Source: Actinomycetes bacterium (GTDB lineage Bacteria > Actinomycetota > Actinomycetes > Actinomycetales > Cellulomonadaceae). From it: DNA of 7,115 bases. The stretch is from the NCBI GenBank assembly GCA_023390875.1, contig JAEWCA010000418.1:1-7115 (forward strand). The letters are read 5' to 3'. The position numbers and the translations under genes were made by a program. The notes beneath the pieces were generated by a model. It was not told where the DNA came from and did not search any database. It worked only from the letters and a program-made list of their open reading frames with translations. Below are positions 1-6,534 of this stretch, in pieces (the first letter of the stretch is position 1; the number at the start of each line of letters is the position of its first letter).

Positions 1-1087
1 GCAGGTGGTAGCGCGCCATCCGCGGGTCGGTGCGCAGCGCGTCGACGGCGACGAGCGCCGCCTGCGGCCCGTCCGCGTGCAGCACGGCGACGGCCCGGTT
101 GAGGTCGACGACCGGTGAGGGCGCGACCTGCGCGAGCGCGTCGTACAGCGCGACGACGGCCTCCCAGTCGGTGTCCTCGAACCGGGCGGCGCGGCTGTGG
201 CACGCCGCGATCGCGGCCTGCAGCGTGTACGGGCCGAGCGGCCGGCCCAGGGCGACGGCCCGGTCGAGCGACGCGAGCCCGTGCATGACGAGCGTGCGGT
301 CCCACAGCGACCGGTCTTGGTCCTGCAGCAGGACGCCGTCGCGCCGGGCGTCGAACCGGGACGCCTGCAGCTCGAGGAGCGCGACGAGCCCGTGCACCTC
401 GGGCTCGCGGGGCAGCAGCGCGGCCAGGGTGCGGGCGAGCCGCATGGCGTCCTGCGCGAGGTCGCGACGGATCCACGAGTCGCCGCTCGTCGCGGAGTGG
501 CCCTCGGTGAAGATCGAGTAGACGACCTCGAGCACGGGTCCGAGGCGGGCGGGCATCTCGTCGGCCTGCGGCACCTCGAACGGCACGTGCGCCTCGGCGA
601 GCGTCCGCTTCGCACGGGAGATGCGCTGCCCGACCGTCGCGGACGGCACCAGGAACTTGCGCGCGATCTCGTCCGTCGTCAGGCCCCCGAACAGGCGCAG
701 CGTCAGGGCGATCCGCGACTCGCGCGGCAGCACCGGGTGGCACGTGAGGAACACGAGGGACAGCAGGTCGTCGCCGACGGGGTCGTCGACCACGGCGTCC
801 GCCGGCGCCGCGTCGGCCAGCGTCGCCGCGAGGACCGTGTACTTCGCGCCGCGGTTCTGCTCGCGACGGATCAGGTCGATGGCCCGGTGGCGCGCCGTGC
901 CGTACAGCCACGCCCCGGGCCTGTCGGGGATGCCGTCGGTCGGCCACTGCTCGAGGGCCGCGACGAACGCGTCCTGCGCGAGCTCCTCCGCGAGGCCGAC
1001 GTCCCGGACGAGCCGGGTGAGCGAGGCGACGAGGCGCGGCGACTCCATCCGCCAGACGGCGTCCAGCGTGCGTCGTGCGTCCGTCAT
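1..1087 (-). CDS. ECF sigma factor with TPR-like C-terminal extension (ECF42 type), 3' end outside window
   Basis: Partial gene. Read from the ATG at 1087 it gives 362 codons before the window edge, with no stop. Residues ~8-75 form sigma region 2, with the core-binding EELAQDAFVAALEQWP segment and GAWLYGTARHRAIDLIRRE. Residues ~105-165 form region 4, with the helix-turn-helix around LTTDEIARKFLVPSATVGQRI. After that comes a long extension with the marks of the family: YSIFTEGHSAT (190-200), LLELQASRFDAR (237-248), then TDWEAVVALYDAL and PSPVVDLNRAVAVL (306-336). Ordinary ECF factors end near residue 190, while this family runs to about 400-420, so some 40-60 residues are probably missing. 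GGGGAG (1095-1100) lies 7 bases before the ATG. The DGPF gene directly upstream is the classic ECF42 partner; no anti-sigma gene is visible. In this family the extension is reported to be needed for activity. The family call is firm, the natural signal unknown. Confidence 0.94.
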   Translation of the reverse strand, partial: MTDARRTLDAVWRMESPRLVASLTRLVRDVGLAEELAQDAFVAALEQWPTDGIPDRPGAWLYGTARHRAIDLIRREQNRGAKYTVLAATLADAAPADAVVDDPVGDDLLSLVFLTCHPVLPRESRIALTLRLFGGLTTDEIARKFLVPSATVGQRISRAKRTLAEAHVPFEVPQADEMPARLGPVLEVVYSIFTEGHSATSGDSWIRRDLAQDAMRLARTLAALLPREPEVHGLVALLELQASRFDARRDGVLLQDQDRSLWDRTLVMHGLASLDRAVALGRPLGPYTLQAAIAACHSRAARFEDTDWEAVVALYDALAQVAPSPVVDLNRAVAVLHADGPQAALVAVDALRTDPRMARYHL

Positions 1088-1113
1088 CGCACCGCTCCCC
1101 GGCTGCCGAGGGG

Positions 1114-1545
1114 TCAGTCGCCGTGCTTGTCGCGGATCGTCGCCGCGACCCGGTCCTCCTGCGCGGCGACCTCAGGCGTGTACGCCTCGCCGAAGTCATC
1201 GATCGTGGCCAGCTGGCGGATCTGCAGCGAGCTCGTGAGCTCGTCACCGTGCGGGCACCGCTTGGCCCACTCGACGGCCTCCTCGAGCGAGCTGACCTCC
1301 CAGATCCAGTAGCCCGCGACGATCTCCTTCGCCTCCGTGAACGGGCCGTCGACGACCGTCGTCACACCCTTGTCGAACACGACCTTCGCGCCGGCGCTCG
1401 TCGGCAGCAGACCCTCGCCGCCGAGCATGATCCCCGCCTCGGCGAGCTGCTGGTTGTACGCGTTCATCTCGACGAACATCTGCTCGGTCGGGGCGATCTT
1501 GTCCTCGTCCGCGCCGCTGCCCGTGATCATGACCAGGACCCTCAT
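1114..1545 (-). CDS. YCII / DGPF-domain protein
   Basis: A complete 143-residue protein of the YCII-related (YciI-like, DGPF) family. These are small cytoplasmic alpha/beta ferredoxin-like proteins whose biochemical role is mostly unknown. The diagnostic DGPF motif is at residues 66-69 inside VVDGPFTEAKEIVAGYWIWEV, preceded by the usual MRVLVMITG beta strand (1-9) and the GGEGLLPTSAGAKV segment (42-55). Length is normal for the DGPF group. The ATG at 1545 is supported by GGAGGGAG (1553-1560), 7 bases upstream. The stop lies 26 bases before the ECF sigma start, so the two are very likely co-transcribed. In ECF42 systems such genes are targets of the sigma factor rather than anti-sigma factors; that is family knowledge, not shown here. 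A candidate ECF42 promoter lies at 1609-1636. Confidence 0.95.
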   Translation of the reverse strand: MRVLVMITGSGADEDKIAPTEQMFVEMNAYNQQLAEAGIMLGGEGLLPTSAGAKVVFDKGVTTVVDGPFTEAKEIVAGYWIWEVSSLEEAVEWAKRCPHGDELTSSLQIRQLATIDDFGEAYTPEVAAQEDRVAATIRDKHGD

Positions 1546-1608
1546 GGTGGTGCTCCCTCCGGATCGGCCCGCCCGACGCTAGTGCCGGGGCGGGTCCTTC
1601 ACCACGTG

Positions 1609-1636
1609 GTCGAACGGGGACCGGCGTTCTTCGACA
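1609..1636 (-). promoter_or_regulatory. Candidate ECF42-type autoregulatory promoter
   Basis: On the minus strand TGTCGA (1636-1631) is followed after 18 bases by CGAC (1612-1609). As I recall, the motif reported for Streptomyces ECF42 promoters is TGTCGA at -35 and CG(A/T)C-like at -10, and these promoters drive the DGPF genes. A start near 1600 would leave a leader of about 55 bases. The spacer is slightly longer than the 16-17 bases usual for ECF promoters, and such short motifs occur by chance in GC-rich DNA. A competing sigma70-like -10, TAGCGT (1581-1576), lies closer to the gene but has only a weak -35. The perfect palindrome ACCACGTGGT (1601-1610) overlaps the -10 end. Confidence 0.45.
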
Positions 1637-1672
1637 CGGGTGCTCGACGAGTTCTTCGTCGGTCCCTGCGGT

Positions 1673-1678
1673 TACCGT
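1673..1678 (+). promoter_or_regulatory. Candidate -10 box for a leaderless exporter transcript
   Basis: TACCGT fits TANNNT and ends 6 bases before the GTG at 1685, the spacing expected when the transcript begins at the start codon. No Shine-Dalgarno sequence precedes that GTG, which agrees with leaderless translation, common in actinobacteria. I see no good -35 element at 16-18 bases upstream. Confidence 0.4.
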
Positions 1679-1684
1679 GCCCGG

Positions 1685-2647
1685 GTGCAGCATCGCCTCC
1701 CCGCGCCGCTCGGCGTGCTCGCCGTCGTCGTCGGGGCGCTGCTGTTCGCCGTCAACGGGACCGTCGCGAAGCTCGCCATGGAGGCCGGGCTCACGCCGAC
1801 CCGCCTCGTCGAGATCCGGTGCGTCGGGTCCGCCGTGGTGCTGGTCGCCGCGGTGCTCGTCGTCGGCGCGCGCCGGCTGCGGCTCCGCGACCGCCGCGAG
1901 CTCGTCTCCCTCGCGGTGCTCGGGGTCGTCGGCGTCGCGCTCGTGCAGTGGTTCTACCTGTCGGCGATCGCCCGACTGCCCGTCGGGATCGCGCTGCTCA
2001 TCGAGTACACCGCGCCGCTGCTCGTCGCGCTGTGGGCCCGGTTCGTGCTGCACGAGGCCGTGCACGCGCGCGTCTGGTGGGCGCTCGCCGCGTGCCTCGG
2101 CGGCCTGACGCTCGTCGCGCAGGTCGGCGAGGGCGTCGTGCTCGACGTCGTCGGGCTGGTGTTCGCCGTCGCCGCCGCCGTGTCGCTCGCCGCCTACTAC
2201 CTGCTCGGCGACCGGATGCTGTCGACCCGCGACCCGCTGTCGACGCACGCGTGGACGATGGCGTTCGCGGCGCTGTTCTGGGTCGTGCTGCAACCCGTCT
2301 GGACGTACCCGTACGACGCCCTGTCGCTGCCCGTCGCCGTGCCAGGCGGGCCCGTGCCGCCGCTGTGGGTGCTCGTCGTGTGGATCGTGGTGCTCGGCAC
2401 CGTCGTGCCGTACCTGCTGTTCCTGGTCGGCATCCGGTCCCTCGGGCCTGCGCGCGCCGGACTGCTCGGGATGGTCGAACCCGTCGCCGCGTCCGCCGCC
2501 GCGTGGGTCGTGCTCGGCGAGGCGATGACCGCGGTGCAGCTCGTCGGTGGGGCCGTGGTGCTCGGCGGGGTCGTGCTCGCGGAGACGGCCCGACGACGGC
2601 CCGCGGTCGTGCCTGAGTCGGCGCTGCCGGAAGGCGTCGCGCCCTGA
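1685..2647 (+). CDS. EamA/DMT-superfamily exporter
   Basis: A 320-residue inner-membrane protein of the drug/metabolite transporter superfamily, with two EamA repeats and about ten hydrophobic helices. The first repeat covers ~9-145 and contains the VQWFYLSAIARLPVGIALLIE region and the YTAPLLVALWARFVLHE segment (108-124). The second covers ~153-300 and contains LVGIRSLGPARAGLLG (247-262) and the typical VEPVAASAAAWVVLGE (264-279). The tail after 301 is Arg-rich then Pro/Glu-rich and presumably cytoplasmic. Such proteins export amino acids, nucleosides or other small metabolites; the substrate cannot be read from sequence. The frame is open back to a GTG at 1640, but the GTG at 1685 is preferred because the first helix starts a few residues later and a -10 box is correctly placed for a leaderless start. 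It is divergent from the DGPF gene and convergent with tetR. Confidence 0.93.
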   Translation: MQHRLPAPLGVLAVVVGALLFAVNGTVAKLAMEAGLTPTRLVEIRCVGSAVVLVAAVLVVGARRLRLRDRRELVSLAVLGVVGVALVQWFYLSAIARLPVGIALLIEYTAPLLVALWARFVLHEAVHARVWWALAACLGGLTLVAQVGEGVVLDVVGLVFAVAAAVSLAAYYLLGDRMLSTRDPLSTHAWTMAFAALFWVVLQPVWTYPYDALSLPVAVPGGPVPPLWVLVVWIVVLGTVVPYLLFLVGIRSLGPARAGLLGMVEPVAASAAAWVVLGEAMTAVQLVGGAVVLGGVVLAETARRRPAVVPESALPEGVAP

Positions 2648-2663
2648 CCTCGCGCGTCAGGGC
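2641..2663. terminator. Perfect hairpin shared by convergent genes, containing both stop codons
   Basis: GCCCTGAC (2641-2648) and GTCAGGGC (2656-2663) are exact reverse complements separated by CTCGCGC. The TGA of the exporter (2645-2647) is in the left arm and the TGA of the tetR gene (2659-2657, minus) is in the right arm. There is no T-tract on either side, as is usual for GC-rich actinobacterial hairpins. A bidirectional terminator is the natural reading, with only 9 bases between the genes. Confidence 0.65.
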
Positions 2664-3232
2664 CGGGCAGCGGGGACGAGCAGCCCGCGGACCGCGCTGC
2701 GGATCGTCGCGACGTCCGCGCCTCCCTCGATCAGTGCGCCGGCCTTGTGGACGACGGCGTTGACGAGCTCGGCGACGACGTCGGGCTCCGTGACGCCCGC
2801 GTCACGCAGCGCGGCGACAAGCGGCTCGACGAGCTCGCCGTGCATCTGCGCGACCCACGGGTCCGCGAACGCGCGCGGGCTGAACGACGCGAGCGCGCTG
2901 ATGACGGCGTGCTCGCCGTCGGCGACGAGCCGGAGGTTCGCGTCGGCGTACGCGGCGACGCGGTCCACGGGGTCGTCGTGCTCGTCGACGGCCGAGGTGA
3001 TCGCCTCACGCCACCGCGGCAGCGCCTCGACCACGACGGCCCGGAACAGGTCCTCCCGGGACGGGAAGTAGTGGTAGATGCTCGGACGGGCGAGCCCGGC
3101 CTTCGCGGCGATGTCCGCGAAGGTGGGCTCGACGTCGGGTGCGGCCGCGAGCAGCTCGCGGGTCGCGTCGAGGATCGCGCGGCGTTGCGCCTCGCGGTGC
3201 TCGGGAACCGAGCGCGCCGTGATGCGGGGCAC
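2657..3232 (-). CDS. TetR-family transcriptional regulator
   Basis: A 191-residue DNA-binding repressor of normal TetR length. The N-terminal domain runs from HREAQRRAILDATRELL (12-28) through the helix-turn-helix FADIAAKAGLARPSIYHYFPSREDLFRAV (38-66), the signature of the family. The rest is the variable ligand-binding and dimerisation domain, which does not predict a ligand. The start is a GTG with a perfect AGGAGG (3242-3237) only 4 bases away, a slightly short spacing. It is the last gene of the permease-ATPase-tetR operon, 35 bases after the ATPase stop. Local regulators in this position usually repress their own transport operon, and two TetR-like operators lie in the operon promoter (5108-5152). 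The assignment of regulator to operator is inference. Confidence 0.95.
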   Translation of the reverse strand: MPRITARSVPEHREAQRRAILDATRELLAAAPDVEPTFADIAAKAGLARPSIYHYFPSREDLFRAVVVEALPRWREAITSAVDEHDDPVDRVAAYADANLRLVADGEHAVISALASFSPRAFADPWVAQMHGELVEPLVAALRDAGVTEPDVVAELVNAVVHKAGALIEGGADVATIRSAVRGLLVPAARP

Positions 3233-3241
3233 GCGTCCTCC

Positions 3242-3279
3242 TGTCGTGTCGGACGGCCGCTGTCGTGTCAGACGGCCGC
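3242..3279. repeat. 19-bp tandem duplication across the ATPase stop codon
   Basis: The 19 bases at 3242-3260 are repeated at 3261-3279 with one difference, G at 3251 against A at 3270. On the minus strand that base decides a codon: the copy inside the gene reads TGA and ends the ATPase, the downstream copy reads CGA. The second copy makes up most of the 35-base spacer before tetR and ends just at its AGGAGG. This looks like a recent slippage or duplication event. Confidence 0.85.
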
Positions 3280-3951
3280 GAGGCGCCCGTCCACCATCTC
3301 CAGCACGCGGTCGCAGTGCTCGAGCACGTCGTGGTCGTGCGTGACCATCACCGTAGCCACGCCGAACCCGTGGGTCTCGCGTGCGAGCAGCTCGACGATC
3401 TCGTGGCTGCGGCGCCGGTCGAGCGCGGCGGTCGGCTCGTCGACCAGCAGCACGGACGGGGACGCGACGAGCGCTCGGGCGATGCCGACGCGCTGCCGCT
3501 CACCGCCGGACAGCCGCCCGGGGCGGCGGTGCGCGTGCTCCGACATGCCGACGGCCTCGAGCAGCTGCGCGGGCGGCGTCGCGGCGCGGCGTCCGGTGAT
3601 CTTCTCGACGAGGCGCAGCTGGTCGATCGCGGTCAGCGCGGGCACGAGGTTGCCGGACTGGAAGACGAGTCCGAGGTGGTCGCGGCGGAAGCGGGCCAGC
3701 CCGCGGCCGGACAACGTGGTGAGGTCCGTGCCGGCGACGACGACCGACCCCGACGTGGGTCGCGTGAGGCCGCCGGCGACCGCCAGCAGGCTGGACTTGC
3801 CCGCGCCGGAGGGGCCGACGACGGCGACGAGCTCGCCGGGGGCGACCGTCAGGTCGACGCGGTCGAGCGCGGCGACCTGGGTGTCTCCGTCGCCGAAGGT
3901 CAGGGTGACGTCGGTCAGGGCGAGACCCGTGCGGGTCGTGGTGGTGGTCAT
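3268..3951 (-). CDS. ABC transporter ATP-binding protein (LolD/MacB type)
   Basis: A complete 227-residue nucleotide-binding subunit that hydrolyses ATP for the permease encoded upstream. All motifs are intact: Walker A GPSGAGKS (46-53), Q-loop glutamine 98 in LVFQSGNL, signature LSGGERQ (147-153), Walker B VLLVDEPT (167-174) with catalytic Glu172, D-loop around AALD (175-178) and H-loop His205 in VTHDHD. Length and the QSGNLVPALTAIDQL stretch match the LolD/MacB/FtsE-like branch that partners FtsX-type permeases. The ATG at 3951 overlaps the permease stop as ATGA, so translation is probably coupled. The same frame is open far upstream inside the permease gene, but that part is a shadow frame. 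The C-terminus lies in a 19-bp tandem duplication. Substrate unknown; export or mechanotransmission is more likely than uptake because no binding protein is present. Confidence 0.97.
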   Translation of the reverse strand: MTTTTTRTGLALTDVTLTFGDGDTQVAALDRVDLTVAPGELVAVVGPSGAGKSSLLAVAGGLTRPTSGSVVVAGTDLTTLSGRGLARFRRDHLGLVFQSGNLVPALTAIDQLRLVEKITGRRAATPPAQLLEAVGMSEHAHRRPGRLSGGERQRVGIARALVASPSVLLVDEPTAALDRRRSHEIVELLARETHGFGVATVMVTHDHDVLEHCDRVLEMVDGRLAAV

Positions 3952-5075
3952 CGGTTCTCTCCGAGCGCGGTCACGGGGTCGACACGGGCGATGCGGGCGG
4001 TGGCGACGATCGCGCCGACCAGCCCGAGGACGAGCAGCAGGACGCCACCCAGGACGACGGGCCGGGCCTGGAGCTCGAACGGCATGCCGCTGCCGACGAG
4101 CAGCGAGCCGAGCCCGAGGCCGACGGCCAGCCCGACGCCGATCGACGCGACGAGCAGGATCGCGGCCTGCGCGAGCCCGTCGAGCACGAGGAACCGCGTC
4201 GACGCACCGATCGCCCGCATCACGGCCAGCTCGCGGGTGCGCTGCACGGTCCACAGCGTGAAGAACGCGCCGACGACGAGCGCGGAGATCGCGTACAGGA
4301 AGCCCTTGATGAGGTCCATCGTCATGATCTCGGCCTGGTAGCCGGGCGAGGAGTCGAAGGCCTCCCCGATCGGCCGCGCGTCGGTCCCGGCCGCGGCGTC
4401 GCCGGCGGCGAGGTCGGGCACGCCGTCGACGCCGCGCAACGCCACGACGCTGGCCTCGTCGTACGCCTCGGCGGGGGCCTGCTGCCCGGGCGGGGTCGCG
4501 GCGTGGATCTCCTGCCAGGTGCGCAGGTCGAGGAAGCCGATGTCGACGTGGCCGAACGTCCGCTGGTCCGTGGTGAAGCCCACGACCTGGAGCTCGGTGC
4601 CGACGCGGTCCACCGTCAGGACGTCGCCCAGCTCGATCCCTTCGTCCTTCGCGGACACGGACAGGACGATCTCGCCCTCGCCGGCGAGCGCACGGCCCGC
4701 ACCGGTCGGAGGCTCGACGAAGCCGCCGCGCTCGACGCCGAACAGCGCGAGGTCGACGGGCGTGCCGTCCTCGTTCTTCGCGTTGACGAGCGCGGTGCCG
4801 AGCAGCTCGGCGTCGGCGACGTCGTCGCGCGCGGCCCACGCGTCGCGCTCGGCCGTGGTGACCACGGACCGCGTGAACGCGGAGTCCGTCTTGGTGCCCT
4901 CCTCGAACGCCACCGCGTCGAGCGGGCTGCGCTGCAGGCCGGAGACGCCGTCCACGACGAGACCGGACGACAGCCCGGACAGCAGGACCATGAGGACCGT
5001 GATGAGCGCGACGACCGCGCCCATGAGTCCGAATCGGGTGCGCGCGAAGACGAGCTCGCGCAGTGCGAGGAACAC
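3948..5075 (-). CDS. FtsX/MacB-type ABC transporter permease
   Basis: A 375-residue membrane subunit with the four-helix MacB/FtsX plan: TM1 at ~17-39, a long extracytoplasmic domain at ~40-250, then TM2 ~254-276, TM3 ~301-327 and TM4 ~338-360. The FtsX domain shows the coupling segment RTRELAVMRAIGAS (279-292) after TM2 and the C-terminal ARIARVDPVTALG (360-372). The outer domain resembles the MacB core region that opens against bound lipids, peptides or drugs in this family. I chose the GTG at 5075 because GAGAGG stands a suitable distance upstream and the protein then begins FLALRELVFARTRFG, typical of these permeases. The longer open frame to 5159 would run through the promoter and operator region and is unlikely to be coding. 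First gene of the operon with the ATPase and TetR. One permease gene suggests a homodimer. Confidence 0.95.
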   Translation of the reverse strand: MFLALRELVFARTRFGLMGAVVALITVLMVLLSGLSSGLVVDGVSGLQRSPLDAVAFEEGTKTDSAFTRSVVTTAERDAWAARDDVADAELLGTALVNAKNEDGTPVDLALFGVERGGFVEPPTGAGRALAGEGEIVLSVSAKDEGIELGDVLTVDRVGTELQVVGFTTDQRTFGHVDIGFLDLRTWQEIHAATPPGQQAPAEAYDEASVVALRGVDGVPDLAAGDAAAGTDARPIGEAFDSSPGYQAEIMTMDLIKGFLYAISALVVGAFFTLWTVQRTRELAVMRAIGASTRFLVLDGLAQAAILLVASIGVGLAVGLGLGSLLVGSGMPFELQARPVVLGGVLLLVLGLVGAIVATARIARVDPVTALGENR

Positions 5076-5107
5076 GGGTGGGGCCTCTCGGGTCGGCTTC
5101 CCGCGAC

Positions 5108-5152
5108 TTTGTCGACGCGGTGTCGGCATCTTATCGACGCCGCGTCGACAAA
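5108..5152. promoter_or_regulatory. Double TetR-like operator over the permease operon promoter
   Basis: TTTGTCGACGCGG (5108-5120) and CCGCGTCGACAAA (5140-5152) are exact reverse complements. The symmetry continues inward with GTCG (5122-5125) and CGAC (5135-5138), all centred on 5130. The region can also be read as two 19-base dyads, 5110-5128 (7 of 9 half-site positions symmetric) and 5132-5150 (8 of 9), with centres 22 bp apart, about two helical turns. Each has a CGACGC-type half-site, fitting TetR operators. The operon's own TetR is the likely binder; binding is inferred. Confidence 0.7.
5128..5133 (-). promoter_or_regulatory. Candidate -10 box of the permease-ATPase-tetR operon
   Basis: On the minus strand TAAGAT matches TANNNT and lies at the centre of the palindrome at 5108-5152, so a bound repressor would cover it. 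Transcription would start near 5121, leaving about 46 bases before the GTG at 5075. No convincing -35 is seen at 16-18 bases upstream. Confidence 0.5.
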
Positions 5153-5190
5153 CTCGCACGCCTCCGGTGTGAGGAGTCCCACCCGGGCTC

Positions 5191-5221
5191 GTCCGGCCCG
5201 CGCTCGGGGTCGCGACCGGAC
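5191..5221 (-). terminator. Possible terminator after the methyltransferase gene
   Basis: GTCCGG (5191-5196) and CCGGAC (5216-5221) are reverse complements around a 19-base GC-rich loop with smaller palindromes (CCCG/CGGG at 5197-5208, GGTCGCGACC at 5208-5217). It begins 8 bases past the methyltransferase stop. No T-tract follows, and such repeats are common at this GC content. Confidence 0.35.
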
Positions 5222-5228
5222 CCGGGCG

Positions 5229-6011
5229 TCACGCCGGCTTGCGGGCCTCCACGAGGAAGCGGGTCGAGTGCGCGACGAACGAGCCGTCCCGCTCGATGCG
5301 CGCGTGCAGGTCGCGGAGCTGCGGCCGGTACGCGTCGACGGTGAACCCCGGCACCATCCAGATCACCTTGCGCAGGAACCACACGACCGCGCCGACGTCG
5401 TGGAACTTGATGCGCAGCTCCTCGTACCGGAGGTCGACCACGGCGAGCCCGGCGGCCGGCGCGCGCGCGACGTCACGGTCGGGGTGGCGGCCGTCGCGCG
5501 ACTCCTGCGACTGCGGGCCCAGGAAGTGCTCGACGACCTCGAACACGCTGTGCGGTCCGACGTGCTGCGCGACGTACGAACCGCCGGGACGCAGGACGCG
5601 CGCGATCTCCTCCCACCAGACGGTCACCGGATGACGGCTCACGACCAGGTCGAAAGCGGCGTCCCCGAACGGCAGCGGCGGCTCGTCCGGGTCGACGACG
5701 AGCGCGACTCCCAGCGGGTGCAGCCGGGCGGTCGCCGTCGTGACGTTCGGCGGCCACGACTCCGTGGCGACGACGAGCGCCGGTCTCCTCGTCGCCGCGC
5801 CGACGGCCGCCGCGAGGACCTCGCCGCCGCCCGTCTGGATGTCGAGCGCGGCGTCCGCGGTGCCGAGCCTGGCGGCGACGGTCCGGGCGTAGCCCCACGA
5901 CGGACGCTCCTCGGTGGCCCGGCCGTCGAGCCAGGAGAAGTCCCAGCCCTCCATCGGGGCGGCGGCGGCCTCGGCCACCAGGTCGTCGAACGTCCTCGTC
6001 ATGGTCGCCAT
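5229..6011 (-). CDS. Class I SAM-dependent methyltransferase
   Basis: A 260-residue Rossmann-fold methyltransferase. Motif I is ALDIQTGGGEVL (55-66), with a glutamine where many relatives have glycine but with the TGGGE loop intact. The strand-2 acidic residue is Glu84 in VVATESW, and the strand-4 region runs PLPFGDAAFDLVVSRHPVTVWWEEIARVLRPGG (112-144), with the usual LRPGG turn. The C-terminal part (190-258) has an aromatic segment VWFLRKVIWMVPGFTVDAY that probably forms the acceptor site. Substrate unknown; a small molecule is as likely as RNA. It follows the SRPBCC gene by 34 bases in the arsR cluster. The start is uncertain: ATG at 6011 or, three codons later, at 6002; neither has a strong Shine-Dalgarno, suggesting dependence on upstream translation or weak expression. 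Confidence 0.9.
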   Translation of the reverse strand: MATMTRTFDDLVAEAAAAPMEGWDFSWLDGRATEERPSWGYARTVAARLGTADAALDIQTGGGEVLAAAVGAATRRPALVVATESWPPNVTTATARLHPLGVALVVDPDEPPLPFGDAAFDLVVSRHPVTVWWEEIARVLRPGGSYVAQHVGPHSVFEVVEHFLGPQSQESRDGRHPDRDVARAPAAGLAVVDLRYEELRIKFHDVGAVVWFLRKVIWMVPGFTVDAYRPQLRDLHARIERDGSFVAHSTRFLVEARKPA

Positions 6012-6045
6012 CGTCCGCGGCGGGCCGGGCCGAGCGCGAACGGAA

Positions 6046-6534
6046 TCAGGGACGGGCTTCCTCCGCGCCCGCGTCGAGCAGCTCGCCGAGGCGGGTGAGG
6101 ATCTGGCTGCGCCAGCCGCCCGACATGAACCGGCGGGACAGCTGGTCCACCGGGTTGTCCGCGCCGAACCCGACCTGCTCGAGCAGCAGCCGCGTGCCGG
6201 TGCCCTCGGCGTGCAGGGTCCACGTCACGGTCGTCTCCATCGCGTTGCCGCCCTCGGCGTCGGCCCACGAGATCCGCAGCAGCCGCGGCGGCTCGATCGC
6301 GAGGACCGTGCTCGCGACGACGCCCGAGAAGCCCGTCGCCTCGACCGGCCGACCCTGCATCGTGAACCGGTGGCCGAGCTCGGGCCGGAAGTCGTTCGGC
6401 ATGAGCCACTGCGCGATGAGCTCGGGGGTCGTGAGCGCACGCCACACCCGCTCCGGCGAGTGCGGGTAGAACTGGTCGACGGTGATGCGGGTGGGGTCGT
6501 CCTGCACGTCGGTCGTGGTCGGGTCGCTGGTCAT
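6046..6534 (-). CDS. SRPBCC / AHSA1-type protein (START-like fold)
   Basis: A 162-residue member of the AHSA1-like SRPBCC group, whose helix-grip fold forms a hydrophobic pocket for a small ligand. Typical features are the opening strand and helix YPHSPERVWRALTTPELIAQWLMP (23-46), the middle strands ISWADAEGGNAMETTVTWTLHAEGTGTRLLLEQVGF (88-123), and the C-terminal helix GGWRSQILTRLGELL (139-153). Length is normal. The ATG at 6534 has GAAGGA 5 bases upstream and overlaps the arsR stop as ATGA. ArsR-SRPBCC pairs are a widespread arrangement in which the regulator controls the adjacent pocket protein. The ligand is not known. Confidence 0.93.
   Translation of the reverse strand: MTSDPTTTDVQDDPTRITVDQFYPHSPERVWRALTTPELIAQWLMPNDFRPELGHRFTMQGRPVEATGFSGVVASTVLAIEPPRLLRISWADAEGGNAMETTVTWTLHAEGTGTRLLLEQVGFGADNPVDQLSRRFMSGGWRSQILTRLGELLDAGAEEARP

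Noticed and set aside
1075..2616. Plus-strand open frame of 513 codons over the DGPF gene and the exporter
   Set aside because: Arg/Ala-rich shadow crossing two genes on different strands; the exporter frame is the one with clear membrane helices.
3268..4839. ABC ATPase read as a 523-residue fusion protein
   Set aside because: The first ~295 codons are a shadow of the permease gene in another frame, rich in Arg. The true ATPase starts at the ATG at 3951, coupled to the permease stop by ATGA.
5075..5159. Longer permease start at the GTG at 5159
   Set aside because: It would add a basic, non-membrane leader translated from the operator and -10 region. The GTG at 5075 has a purine-rich site upstream and gives the usual N-terminus of these permeases.
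4503..6098. Long plus-strand open frame (531 codons) opposite the permease and methyltransferase genes
   Set aside because: It has low-complexity Arg/Glu/Asp/Gly-rich content, spans two unrelated minus-strand genes and their promoter, and shows no domain. It is a typical antisense shadow in high-GC DNA.
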